27,529 nucleotides of DNA from Plakobranchus ocellatus (GCA_019648995.1 BLXT01000545.1:354157-381685); one strand, 5' to 3'. Shown: positions 11,411 through 23,420, counted from the first letter of the stretch. Numbers and translations are program-made. Notes: generated from the letters alone by a model not told the origin.

Positions 11411-14040
11411 AACTCTCTCTTTGTTTTGTTTCTGGTAAAAGTGAGTTGGATAAGAGAGTACATCAATTGCAGCTGTTACCAACCTTTACATTATGTGCCT
11501 TTACAGCTTTAATTGAACTTAATTTTATATTTATTTGTGATCATAAAATTTACCCATGTCTCCCAATTTTTTTTTTATTAGTTTCATCCCTAATGTCGTC
11601 ATATTTCTGTCCATGCCCATCGTATGTGAATCCAACATAGACGATTATTTTCCCTTTATTTCTCTGCTCAGTGAATGCTCTTGAGAAGCCTGTATCGCTG
11701 TTTATTACTTTGATCTGTCCTGTAATTGGTACGCATATTGCTAATTTTTAACCTCAAATTTTGCCAGTTAGTTTGCTGAAGAAGAAAAAAAAAGACAGCC
11801 AATATCACATAGGAAAGGAATTGTTATCTAACAATAAGGCCCTATTTATGACTTTAAAATTTGTTCATTGAAACACACAAGGATCGTATTTGTAGGCAAG
11901 AAGCACAAAAATTACAAGAATGGAGGCTTGACATGAAGTGCTGACCAGACATATACACTTCTATCACGAAAATAAATACAAAAATATAAACTGAAACTAC
12001 ACAACCGCCTCGCACAGCACAACTACTTAAGCTCAACCCACACTGCATTAAGACAAAGAGAATTCAATACTTCATGTTTAGGCTAGAATAACATCAAAAA
12101 GCCGTTTCATTCCACTCTAGCAAAGATGGAAAATAGCGTTTACACTTGAGTGTTTGGGTCAAAGAACAGGCATCAAACTAAGTTCATTAGTGAAGTTAGC
12201 AAAATATTTTGCCCAAAAACTACTTTGTGGCTATGGAACACTATCTGTTGATTTAAAGCCATCAATTAAAAAAAAAATTTTTTTTTTGTATAAAATATTC
12301 TAAAGAGATGGTTGGATCTAAAAAAATTATTGTAAGAGGAAGATGGAAATAGAGATTGAAGGCATATAAACATAAAGGAAATCAGTAAGAATAGACAGTT
12401 GTTCATAAAGCCTTTCAAAGATTAGTGAATTACTCGGAACTTATGGAGGGTCGTATTCTGACCTCAGGTTTTAATTAAATAAAAAAAAACTGTGAAACCA
12501 TGCTGGTCCCAAGCGATAAGACCTTCAAATTTTTGCAAGACGTAAATGAGTAAGGACAGCTTCAGTGCGTTTCCTCCAGATGTTTTCAAATTTATCAATA
12601 AAGAGATAAGAAATTTACTTTGAGATTTTTAAAAAATTAATTCTTAACGGAATATAGATTAATAATATGTTAATACTGGGAACTTATATAGAAAATAATA
12701 TTTTCTGTGATAAAATGCTCTGGGCCCTTCAAATTTGAAAATAAATAAATGCATTTAATCCAAAATTTTTAAAAATTTACTTTAAATGATAAAAATTTTC
12801 AAGCCCTGCGTTATAATTGTAGAACACCTACCTAGGATATTCGAAAAACAAGAGTAACTGGATTGAATTGAATGGAGTTTGACTGTGATATTTTTAACAC
12901 ATAAGTTGTGTTGGTGTATGGCAGCAACAATGATCTCCATTTGCATTGTTAGTTCAAGCAGTAAAGTACAAACAATCAGTTTGCTAATGGTGTTATTCGA
13001 ACACCCTTGTGCGTAAGCCTAGCTGTTTTTCTCAAAATCACCACCAAAATTTACCACCACGTAAAAGAATACTGTCATAGACATTTTTATTTTAAGTCAG
13101 TTTCAACTTCCATGTCCCACGTAAGGACAACATGGCTGACACCTTGTTGGTTCTGAGCTGTGCACTCGGAGAAGAGTCTAAAATTTGAGGATCACACCTC
13201 ATGGACTTAATTCTCCTGTAATTCTTCTGTTCCCTAACTATGTGCAGGTGACCTATAACCCAAAAAGGTATGAAGATAAAGCCAACAAACTTTAAAGAAG
13301 GATCATTTAATGTTAGATATTTACAGTAAAATACACGAAATTAAAGACAGCTGAGGACTTTCCAAGCGCTTGCACAGGACAGGGACCATTGAAGGAAATT
13401 TAAGTCCAGTCAAGCTAAGTCAAGTGAGCCAACTTTCAACTTTATTTAAATAGAATATGAATTTTCCAAAGAGATATAATTTGAACTTAATATAATTCTA
13501 AGCGATGTCCAAAGCAAAAAGACTTATTCATTAAAACCACCAAAATGGAAAAAAAAAATTCCCTAATTATGAAACCAAAGCAAAGTTTTAAAATTTTTAT
13601 GCATTTAAAAACATAAATATTTTTTTTTCTAATAAATGAATCTTGTTTGTATTAATTAAAGTATGAATAAGAGTAATATTATTTAATGCTCAAGAGTAAT
13701 ATGCAGGCAGTAGAATTATGCACAAGCTCGCGGCTGATTGAGTGATCGACATACCATAGTCATCATAGAGCAATCAGTTCTTTTTACCACGAAGTAAAAG
13801 TTTAAATTTATTTTTAAAAATTGCGAGAATACAATGAGCACATTGTACTAGTAGGTTATAAACAATGCTGTACATTGTGTAATAATATTCTTGAAGATGC
13901 CAAGTTCTTTCAATTTACTCTTGCTAGCTGCAAGCAATTTGTACACATCATTACAAATTAAACTGTAATATTTGCATTTTGTTACTTGGTGATGTGGGCC
14001 GCAACTTAATACAATGTAATAGTATGAAAGTTGTTAGAGA
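11411..14040. other. intergenic sequence, no gene seen
   Basis: AT-rich sequence between the converging genes. From about 11860 to 13700 the + strand is A-rich rather than T-rich, the reverse of the ARPC2 3' region. It contains an A10/T10 junction near 12268-12287. I see no exon, RNA gene or named repeat. Confidence 0.6.
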
Positions 14041-14073
14041 TCTCAAAGGCTAGTCCTAATTTTTTAAAAGGTA

Positions 14074-14096
14074 GCTGTAGATGAGGCATCTACAGC
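14074..14096. repeat. perfect 10-bp hairpin with 3-base loop
   Basis: GCTGTAGATG (14074-14083) is followed by AGG and then its exact reverse complement CATCTACAGC (14087-14096). The stem has five G/C pairs of ten and is unlike the AT-only palindromes around it. No gene context is visible. Confidence 0.85.
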
Positions 14097-15059
14097 CTAT
14101 GCGAACGTTTTCACATCACTAGTGTAGGATAACTTTTTGTGGGTTTTTTTTTCCATTTTTATCTTTGTGTTTTTTTGTGTATGTTTGTCGTAGTGTCTTT
14201 TTCATCCTTTAGCCTCGTTTGGGCTATTTTGTTACTTTCCTGTTTTGTTGATTTTCTTTTTTGTGTGTGCGTGTGTCCTGGAGTGGGGATGGCGATTACA
14301 TAAGAGCATATTAAACATATTCCTCCTCTCAAGGCCTCTACACATGCAAATCATAGATTTGCTGTTATTGCTTTTTTTATACAAATGCGCCGATTGAATT
14401 TTCTCTTGTTATATTTTATCCCATCGCTCACCTCAACTCACTCTGCATTTTAAGTGAATGTCTCTTGAACAATAATAATAATTAATAATAATAATAAATT
14501 GCAACTTTATCGGTAAAAAAACAACAAAAACCTCAAGTGTCACAGAAGAAGACTGTACTAACTAGAGGTTTTGAGGTGATGTACCAGTATGATTTGCCAT
14601 CCATTGACCAGAGATGTCTCATTGAAAACCCTTTGCGATTGCCTAACTCTGAATATTGAAACATTGAAAACTAACTGTAAAGACATAAGAAAAAAAGATT
14701 ACTAACCAACCTTAAACCAACATCAATAAGTGTGCCATCCCTCAATGTTGCAAGTAATCAATGCCATATACTGAAGGGGGATCAGGCTTTGGATGCCTTT
14801 TAATTGAAATTAACAAAACATTTTCCTCTTCACCTTTCAGTTTCAAAACTGAAAAGGTCATTATTTTTGACAAATTAGATAAATTGCTGACGAATATTGT
14901 TCTTTGGTGCCTCTCTGACATGGTGCTCCTCCTGAACCTTATAAAGGTGTTACTGCTACCATTACCAATAGCCCATAAGACTTTCAATGTAAGTTATTCT
15001 CTATCTTCCTCTAATGAATTAGTCTTCGACTTTTCAAATGATTGCTAAATATTTTAAAC
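14097..15059. other. intergenic sequence, no gene seen
   Basis: Largely AT-rich and low-complexity, including T/GT-rich sequence at 14135-14280 and an AAT trinucleotide tract at 14470-14498. The - strand just left of the retrotransposon remnant (about 14750-15050) may be a decayed continuation of that element, but I could not align it convincingly. Confidence 0.55.
14470..14498. repeat. imperfect (AAT)n microsatellite
   Basis: About nine AAT/ATA units with one interruption, in intergenic sequence. Confidence 0.85.
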
Positions 15060-15300
15060 CTTTGTCGGCAAATGTGTCTATGTAATAGTTGCCTTTCCCT
15101 TATGATTTTCTTTAACGATAGCTCAAATTTTGCTTCTTCCAGTACCGATTCATTGTATTTTTTTCACCATCCATGATATTATCATTTTCTGATAAGCACA
15201 ACACCATCTCCATGCTTCCAGTTTTGCCTCCATTTCCTCGCTACATGTCCAACACTCACTTCCATATAACATAACTAATCGCACATTTTTGTTAACATTA
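15060..15300 (-). pseudogene. non-LTR retrotransposon remnant (end of reverse transcriptase domain), frameshifted
   Basis: The reverse complement reads LVMLYGSECWTCSEEMEAK then LEAWRWCCAYQKMIISWM (about 15280-15163). This matches the widespread C-terminal pattern of non-LTR retrotransposon reverse transcriptases: LYGSE-W, a charged helix, EAW/F-RW/MCY-RM--ISW. The frame then hits a stop. A second frame continues with YNESVLEEA and then LKKIIRERQLLHRHICRQ (about 15155-15060), matching the usual NEEVL and KRKL--FGHI-R blocks that follow. At least one frameshift therefore separates the halves, and the rest of the element is missing or decayed. Orientation is minus. The exact clade (RTE-like, CR1-like or other) cannot be decided by eye. 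The element is inactive. Confidence 0.75.
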
Positions 15301-16860
15301 TTTTGGTGCCCATGCTTATGTTTGTGTTGTCAGTGATGGGTTAATTGTTTGAAACCTATATTATGCCATGGCTGCCTTTTCGTTTTAATGATTTTTCAGA
15401 GTTGATATTCCAATCACATATAAATCCAAGCTCTCCTAACCTCACCACTGATTCAAAAGTTTTCTTCTGAAATAAATTTATTAAAAGCATTTGATAAAAG
15501 ATGAAGAAAAAAGCTTTTTCACTTTTGTTTGTTTTTTTCAACTCCAGCAACAGAAGTGTATGTTAATACTGCTATTTAATACGATTAAAGACATCAAGAA
15601 AAAAAAACAAGTGCGCAGCCTTTCCTTATTTTTAAATTTTGTTAAAAAAAAAAAAAAGGTTGCTAAATAAAATATCATATACCTCAGGCACTGGCGTACA
15701 GGGTCTAGTTGTTTCCTCACAATTTTTTTAATTTGAGTTTGGTTTCAGTTTCAGGTGTAGCTAATTGAACCACAGAAAAAGTTTATGCCTTTTTTTTTTA
15801 AAGTAAGTTTAACTATGAAATATAACACACACTTTAAATCGACCCTTGATAATTGGCAAAAGATAATAAGGGACGTTCTCAACGTTTTTATTTTTGAGAA
15901 AATGTGAGTTCAATTATTATTTGTGCTTTAGATTATGCTGGTCTTCTAGTAAATGTTAAGGTGGTGTTAAGTTCTGCCTTGCTTATTTTTGTAACTTAAG
16001 AAATTTAATGGTACCACCCAGCAGAGATATCAATAGGTCCTGACTGAGCAGGCTATAATTTCCTGGTTCAAGTGTCAATGTTAATTCTTTAAATCAAATC
16101 TTCGATTTAAGAGTACTTTCCTAGTTATTTAGCATAAGTATACAAAACCTTCAACATCTGATCACACTTTGAGACTCTTATACACTTTCAATCACAAGAA
16201 ATAGCCAAGAAAACAAACAAGGTCTAAAGATAAGGTTTTCCTTGACAACATTTTACTCACAGTGAATGACAGCATTTGTACAATGAAGAACACTTTTTGT
16301 GTGCAGGGGTAATAACGAACACGAGAGCGTCTTCACACACACATATACATCTGGCAGTGTTGAGCAGGACATAGGCTGATATATATTGAAAATTAGTTCC
16401 CTCTCTAAAAACACTTAACTTTTTTTTCCCAATCAAGACCCAAAATGTCTGACAAAAGCATTGTTCAAGTATCTGCACTTATGCCCTGCTATACTGTGCA
16501 GCTGTCTTTCATTGGCCAGCAGTTGTGATGCTATACGAGTGGGGAAAGCTCTCATCTTCTCTCCTGTTCTACTGTATAAACTACTGCAGGCAAACAGCCA
16601 TAACAGGGGCGAGCTTGAAATCCATCAAGAAATGCATTGGAGACTACATTTGTTTTTTTTTTTTGGTTTTAAACAAGAAGATCAGAGTGGTTCGACTAAA
16701 TTTATACAGAGCTGTGTGTGTGTGTGTGAGTGTGTGTGTATGAAAGAGAATGTTGGTGGTCATGTTCTACTGATGCAGTGGACATGTTGCAATCAACGGT
16801 TGTGCCCAGCTGAAGCAAAAACCTAGCTACTCGGCACGCACAAGCACTTTGTACATGCAG
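15301..16860. other. intergenic sequence, no gene seen
   Basis: Mixed AT-rich sequence with an A13 tract near 15641-15657, a (TG)n tract and no supported exon. Short open frames on both strands here lack any recognisable domain. Confidence 0.6.
16713..16740. repeat. (TG)n microsatellite
   Basis: About fourteen TG units interrupted once by GAG, in intergenic sequence. Confidence 0.93.
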
Positions 16861-17398
16861 AAGAGCAAGAGTTGAAATAAAATAGCATGGCAATACATAA
16901 TACAATAGTAATTATAGTTTGTATCATACAAGTTTACATTCACAGGAGCCACATGTGAGCAACAATAATGAATATGAGTTGTTTTTTTTTAGTTTACAAA
17001 TTTGGTCCGATCTTTAGTTTATGAGCTATAGAAGAAAAACAAATGAAAGGAGAAACAATTCGTCTCTATATTTTAACAGTTTCACATCACAGAGCCATTA
17101 AGTTTTCTGCTCTTTCTCTGCTTCTGTATTTTCAATTAATATGGCAGGGAGTTCTTTGCTATTAAAAAAAAAAAATGCTCACATACATATAAGCATGGCA
17201 CAAGAAGGCCGCATGTTCCATAGCCTGACTCACAAATGTCAACAAAATAAGAAGTAATTATTCGTGTCCATTATAAATCTCAATGCTGCCAGTTCTGAAG
17301 GTCTAGTTGAGACATTGAGACTTTATTCCTTAAAAACCTTGGGGCTCTTTTTTCCAGGGACTATCAAAATTGAAATACAATAATTGAATTATGATATT

Positions 17399-17415
17399 AA
17401 AAAAAAAAAAAAAAA
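17399..17415. repeat. poly(A) tract
   Basis: About seventeen A on the + strand. No retroposon body is visible beside it. Confidence 0.9.
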
Positions 17416-17928
17416 TTTGAGCAGTTCCTCACAAGAAAAATTACCAAGTCATAACCAAACCCCATAGGAAAATAAAATTAGCTCAAGGCAAAGAAAAATG
17501 TCAATTTTTTTATATTTGCCATAACTCCTAAAAATCATAGCAGACAAAGATATCATGCATTAGAACATTAGAAGCAATTCCATAAAAAAGAATAGAAGCT
17601 TGCAAATAAAGCGTTTCAAATGACTGAAACATCAAAATTAGTTATTGCAACTAAATATAAATAACATTAATACATGTACATGAATATGAACTGCAACATT
17701 TAAATATATATTATTTTCTTCTCTATTTTCATTGTGTGAAATTTGCCATTGCTAGCCTCTAAACACATGACATGTAGGAGACATAAACCTGTTCTTTTCA
17801 CGATAATTACAGATATATGAAGTGATCAATCACAAGAGGCTTAGGCAGCTAATACATTAGGTAACTTATGAAGATATAATTTACTATATATCTCATAGAG
17901 ACAAGACAAAACAGAGAGTGAGATAGAT

Positions 17929-17932
<4 letters not shown>

Positions 17933-17966
<34 letters not shown>
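17933..17966. repeat. (AG)17 microsatellite
   Basis: Seventeen perfect AG units, preceded by GATA-like units (17920-17930) and followed by a run of G. This is the longest perfect dinucleotide tract in the window. Confidence 0.96.
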
Positions 17967-17971
<5 letters not shown>

Positions 17972-18520
17972 TAAAGATGAGTTTATTGCTTCATAATGTG
18001 GCTTTTTAGCATCGTAGGGCAGAGCATAAACAACACATACTGACAGAAACACAACTCATCATTTCAAGGAGATAAGGCAGATGAGTAATTTTGCTCAAAA
18101 GTCATATAATCTGAGCATATTTGAATTCTAAATTTCAATAGGCGTATAAGTGAACCACCTATGTTCTTTCTATTCCTGTTTTCGCCCTTCCACTCCTTCT
18201 ATGCAAAAAAAATAGTATTCCATCTACAATTTGAATACTTCAATTCAAAAATGTACATAACTTTTGATGAAATTCAAATTTAATGTAAGATGAAATGAGC
18301 TTGAGTAAAACATATGTGATTCAAGCCTTGGGGCTGTATCTCAACCATACTCTACATTTTTATAAGTATCTTAAATATTAAACTTTCATCAAAAGAGCCA
18401 GACAATCATAAACTAACATGTGTGTGTGGTTTTTTTTTTTTTTAATTATTAGCAGACAGCATATGCTTTTAATTGTTCTCTCTGAAAATAAACATCAAAT
18501 CTGAAAGGGTTGATTTATAT

Positions 18521-18646
18521 TAAAGGTATCAAGAAATAAATCTCAATATTGTTTTAAGAAGAGACTATGGATTTCCTATAATAATTAAAGGTATCAAATA
18601 AATCTCAATATTGTTTTAAGAAGAGATATGGATACCCTTTGTCATG
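18521..18646. repeat. tandem direct duplication of about 65 bp
   Basis: The unit beginning TAAAGGTATCAA at 18521 recurs at 18586. Both copies contain ATAAATCTCAATATTGTTTT followed by AAGAAGAGA and a TATGGAT motif. The second copy lacks three bases (G, A, A) near its start and one C later, and diverges after about 55 bases. Near identity implies a fairly recent local duplication. Confidence 0.92.
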
Positions 18647-19123
18647 CTTGATAGTAAGTCCTTTTTCAAAAATTAAAGAGGTAATGAGTCTAAAACTATT
18701 CTCACTTATAATGAAATAATATAAAAGCTCTCGGCCCTTTGTGTAAAAAAATGCAGAAATATTCACAAAACATCACAGACAGCGTTGAAATATAGAACCT
18801 TTAATCAATTAAAATTTAACTGCCATACTTCACTACAGCTGATACACATAAACCAAAACGAAAGATTTTGTAATCTTGCTTCTTCTTTACCACCAAACTG
18901 ACTGAGTATCACAACTGCTCTGATAGAGGAAGCACAGCAAACATTTTTGACTAACAAAATCATAAGATTCCAACACAGAGAAACCTGCAACCATTATTAG
19001 CCTCAAGTTTTTACTTTACAAACAATTAAGAATTAAAAGATTTACGATATCCCATGGAATTCTAATGGTAATCGATTGAAATAAGTAAAAGAGTAGATGA
19101 TGAGCTTTACTTACCAAGGCAAG

Positions 19124-19190
19124 TAATGGCCTGATAGATGGACCTCTTGGCTAAAACGCCAAAGGAGATCGCTTTAATCCCTAGTCTGTA
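19124..19190 (+). mobile_element. possible tRNA-derived SINE relic
   Basis: The segment reads like a decayed tRNA promoter region. An A-box-like TGGCCTGATAGATGG starts at 19127. A five-pair stem TTGGC/GCCAA (19147-19151 with 19158-19162) sits where an anticodon arm would be. GGAGATCGC followed by TTTAATCCC resembles a GGTTCGAATCCC B box that has lost its CpG. The loop is six bases rather than seven, and no acceptor stem is seen, so this is not a functional tRNA. Assignment is tentative. Confidence 0.35.
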
Positions 19191-20342
19191 AAATTTTAAA
19201 AAAGCTCTTCTCCCCTAGGCTTGTTCAGAAAAGCATCAAAGCTTTTCTCAAATGAAGTCCTCTTGTTTACTACTTTAAAACTTTTCCACTCATCAAAATG
19301 TTTTATTTAAACAGAGGAAACAGAACGATAAAGCATGCTCTGTAAACCATTTTCAAATATTTGGGGAGGCATATATCTTGCGACCAGTACCACTGAGTCA
19401 GACATCACAGAGAAAACATTTGAGATAGGTTTAAAACTTTCTCTTTTTTTTTTTTTAATACTTTTCATAGACATCTTACATGCTTATACATCTTTCTGAA
19501 GAATGTAGTTGAGGCTCTATAATGATTTAAAAAATTGAATCATAAGGAATTTGAAATATTTGCTTATCCCGAGATTAAATATCTATGGAACCAACAGCTT
19601 TTATTACTACTGCTGATGCTACTATCACACCACGTATTGTACACTTTTTATCTTTTCAATGAATTAACGTTATTTCTTTTCAGAGATGGTTGTGGTTCAT
19701 GCAAGCAGTCAAGTAAAATAATTAGTGCAAAAATCAAATCCATGGTTCATCTAGCACTATCAACATTCCACAAGAAAACATCATCACCCCTTGATAGTTT
19801 GTTTATGTTAAAAAAAAAAAAAAAGTGAACTTTTTATAGAATAATTTCATACTTTGTATAAAATAGTTCCTCACTCTTCATTCACCTGCACAGCCATAAG
19901 CTTTATAAAGAGTTGTATCACAAATATAAATATCCTCTCAACTTTAACTTCTTTGTTGGGTACAGCCACCTTTGGCACAATAGGACACTGTGAGATTCAA
20001 AACAGACTTTCCTTCAAGATCACATTTGACACAGCCTGAGGATCCCATAGTTCTCGCATTTCATGCCAGATAAATGAATGGAGCAGCTTGTAAAGAAAAT
20101 AACGATGACAGAAACAGAGATCTATATTTTACAATACATATTGCAAGTGACCACATTCTTTATCACACCAAGGACAAGACCTCAATGAGAGTTTTATACT
20201 TGAATAATCATTGAACATTTTTCCCCCAAGAATCCCAGCTGAGTGAGTCCTACTTGTTAGTTTGCTTCCAACTTATGCTTCAACAACCTTGCATAATGTA
20301 TGCTTTCTTTTTCCAGTAGGAGGATCAAGATAATTTGTATTA

Positions 20343-20404
20343 TATTTACACAAGCTTGCCAAATACAAATTCTAAAAGGTTGTAACATTCAAGGAATATT
20401 TACA
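20343..20404 (-). promoter_or_regulatory. pair of Pumilio-like octamers in possible HDAC 3' UTR
   Basis: On the - strand TGTAAATA occurs at 20404-20397 and 20350-20343, 54 bases apart. UGUANAUA is the known binding octamer of PUF-family RNA-binding proteins. Relevance depends on this region being transcribed as HDAC 3' UTR, which is unproven, and chance occurrence is likely in AT-rich DNA. Confidence 0.25.
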
Positions 20405-23377
20405 GATTGTACTTATTCCATTAGAAGTTTGGGCAATTACATTTACATAATTAATTTTGACTAGTTCACTATTTGAATTGATATAAAGACTCTTTCCTCA
20501 CGCAAGCTTCTTAACCCCTTTGTGGCATGAAGGTTTTTTGGCATTTTTTTTTTTAATTCAATTTTTGCAAAAAAATTGTAAGGAGTAAAGGAAAACTGAG
20601 AACAAGTTTCAATACATGTATTTGGACATTGTGGCCTTAACACTTTTCCAATTTATATAAGGCTCTACTGTACAGAATTTGATTCGATCATATTTTGAGC
20701 TTTAAGTAAACTATTAAGACACAAAAGAAAATATGAAAAACTGCCTACATCGAACTGGGCACCTCTCACACATAAGGTACTAGATGCATCAAGACATCAA
20801 TTTGACTCATATAAGGATTTAAGATTTGGTTTGTGCAAAAGCACCGATTCCCCATCCATCTTTATGATCTGAGCTATTTGCTGTCTTTGCTTGCTTTTTC
20901 TCTTCAACTTTATTTCTTTTATTGTTCTTTAACTACAAAGCTATCCCCCCCAGTGACTCGAACTGGTGATCAATAGATTTCATGGGATTTACACTATCAA
21001 AACACTGAAAGCAATTAAATAGCTGTCCAACCTAACTTGACTGGAAAATTTCAGTGCCATAACCTGCCCGCCCACTCCCCCCCCCAAAAAAAGTAGGGAA
21101 AAAGAACCAAATTATTCATTACATAAAATGTAAAATAAAGTGTAAAAACTATTGGACCAATGCTCAATGCTAGGTTATCATTATCTTAAATAAAAAGAGT
21201 AGGGTGGGCATGAAACGCCAACAATATTGTTAACCCGCACGTAAACAAGCTATGGTATCACAGAGGCTCTCCACATTCTTAGGTGCAATCAGAACCTTCA
21301 AGAAAGTTTAATTTCATCTCAATTCATCATCAGGAAAATTATACATTTTACAATAAACAACAAAGTTGGTTGTGCAATCATGCCTTCAGGAAAGCACTTT
21401 AGGAGAGGGGAAAGTGAATATTGTCAATGAGACCTTTTTTTTTTATTTTTGTTGATTTAAGTAAGACCGGATTAGCTGATAAGGAGTCTGTGGTGACAAC
21501 AAAAGCAACAATGGCAACAACAGGTATAGATAGCTGTACATAAACAGAGTCACCACTACTGTTCTAAATGGCGCTAAGTGCATCCCTCTTTCTCCATCTT
21601 TAACATTCACAGGCACTCATAGCCTGTGCAAAATTTACATTAAACAAATACACACACACAGCTGGTCTCTCTCGTATTCATGCACTTTGTTTTGTTGAAA
21701 CTGTCAAACACACAATATCATCATCTTATAATTACTAGGTACATTGATACATTTTTTTTGTAACAATTAATCAATGGGGGTGAGAAGTTAAGAATTTCAA
21801 GCTGGTTAGTTCACCAACCAACATAGGTGTAAGATACCATTAAATAACAAAATGTGATGTCTACCTGACCGGCTCATGGCACCAGCCCAACAATTTGTCA
21901 CAAAGGAAAAATACAACAACTGACTTTGTTCAGAGTGGTACAATTTATCATATTTAACACTATATACAGACTTTTATGTACAGTATACATACAAACAGTG
22001 TGTGTGAGTGTGTTTTCATGTTTGTTTAATATAGATTACATCATCAATGACAGTTGACATGGGCAGAAACTACAATTGCTTTATTCTTATAAAAGTACCT
22101 TGGAGAAATTTGTGCCCTCCTAGAGTTATGATCATATCAGTTTCTCTGCTCAAAGAAGTGAATGATACATGGGCATATATTGTCATTTACTTCATTGAAA
22201 GTATTGAGACATTCAATGTGAAATGCTTGATGACATTGGGCTACTCTACAAACCAGCTGCAGAAAAAACCTCTGGGCATGAATTTCATGAATCGAGTTGT
22301 CCCATTCAAGGCAAAAAGACACATCTGTACCAAAATTACACAACTTGAAAAAGTCCATTGGCTGAAAATTAAGATATATATTGTAAGATTTGATGATATT
22401 AACAAAGGCTACATATGATTTAGACTTCTTGATATTTTGTTTCATAAAGAGTGTTAATACGCTGATACAAACAGAAAATTACCAATGTCATCAATTAGTA
22501 AACACTTCTTTAAGGCTCTCTCAACCTTAATCTCCATAAAAATACTTATTAAATACGCAAAAGCAATACAGAATTAGAGCCTTTTAAAATTCTCACACTT
22601 TTTCTCAACACAAAAGAAAGTTATTTGCAAAATGAAAGCTAATCATTCAAATTGAAACCTTGACATTTATAAATAAAATGATTATATGATGGATAACATT
22701 TATGATATGCCCAAGTCAAAGTTGCAGTTTCAACAATACTAATTCCTATACAACCTGTCTCATGATTTCAATTGTATCACAAGACAAAAAAAATGGATTA
22801 ATACAAGCAAATGTCTAGGCCAACACCACCACAATTTTGAAGTTTAAAAATAATGTGATAGAACTTGATAACAGCAAATAAGTCGACCAAATGGCAAGTC
22901 AGCCCTAACATTGTTCAGGCAGATGTGACACAAAAAGGTTGCTCTTATCACACCCAAATTGGAGCCACTATAAAACTTGTCCACCTGTTTCCGGAGTTGG
23001 CCAAAACTGGGAATTACAATCTCCTTCAGTCGAACAAAGGATTTTTCTTAAAAATAGCAACATCACAGGCTCCCATACAGCAAAATGTGCTTAAACAGCA
23101 TTGAGCCTTGGGCTCAATCACAGATATGCGTTTCCTTTTTCTGATGCTATATAACTTTCATAAGAGACAAACTAGTACAAAATAATGAGCAACAACAACA
23201 GCGAGGCCACAACAATGATGTACAACGGCAACGATGGTAAAGACAACAATAGCAATAGGATTAAGTCTGTGAACAAGGTCGTTGATTTTGCTGAATTTGA
23301 GCTTCTGAGCTCAAGAAATGAGCACATTCCCATGGGCAGGCTGAATGTAACAGGTTTATATGTGAGTATGATCATCA

Positions 23378-23420
23378 TTATGTTCCCTCCTCCATTGGCT
23401 CAGACTGATGCTCCAGGTTG
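23378..23420 (-). CDS. HDAC4: HDAC last coding exon, 43 bp of coding sequence
   Basis: The acceptor is TTATATCTTTGTAG just before 23420. The first base completes Ser, then [13 protein letters not shown] is followed by TAA (23380-23378). Vertebrate HDAC4 ends in a similar acidic segment around EEPMEEE, and the phase is correct. The assignment rests on a short motif plus splice phase, so it is somewhat less certain than the other exons. Confidence 0.82.

Larger units (their letters stand above)
16861..23377 (-). other. downstream flank of HDAC gene: probable 3' UTR near the stop, remainder intergenic
   Basis: The - strand downstream of the HDAC stop is T-rich throughout this stretch (A-rich on the + strand), which is compatible with a long sense 3' UTR, but the cleavage site cannot be fixed. 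Minus-strand AATAAA hexamers occur at 22085-22080, 21447-21442 and as a close pair at 20923-20918 and 20914-20909. No coding exon is supported. The region includes the (AG)n tract, a tandem duplication, a possible SINE relic and two Pumilio-like octamers listed separately. Confidence 0.45.

Noticed and set aside
16010..16085. GGTTCAAGTGTC as a tRNA T-arm/B box
   Set aside because: No matching T-stem, A box or cloverleaf can be drawn around it.
16461..16826. 121-residue open frame in intergenic DNA
   Set aside because: It runs through a TG microsatellite giving Cys-Val repeats and has no domain or conserved feature.
17931..17966. Regularly repeated sequence as a CRISPR-like array
   Set aside because: It is a simple AG microsatellite without spacers, and the window is eukaryotic.
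22047..22418. 123-residue open frame on the + strand opposite the HDAC downstream flank
   Set aside because: No recognisable motif, no splice context, and an overlapping open frame exists on the other strand. Chance is the simpler reading.
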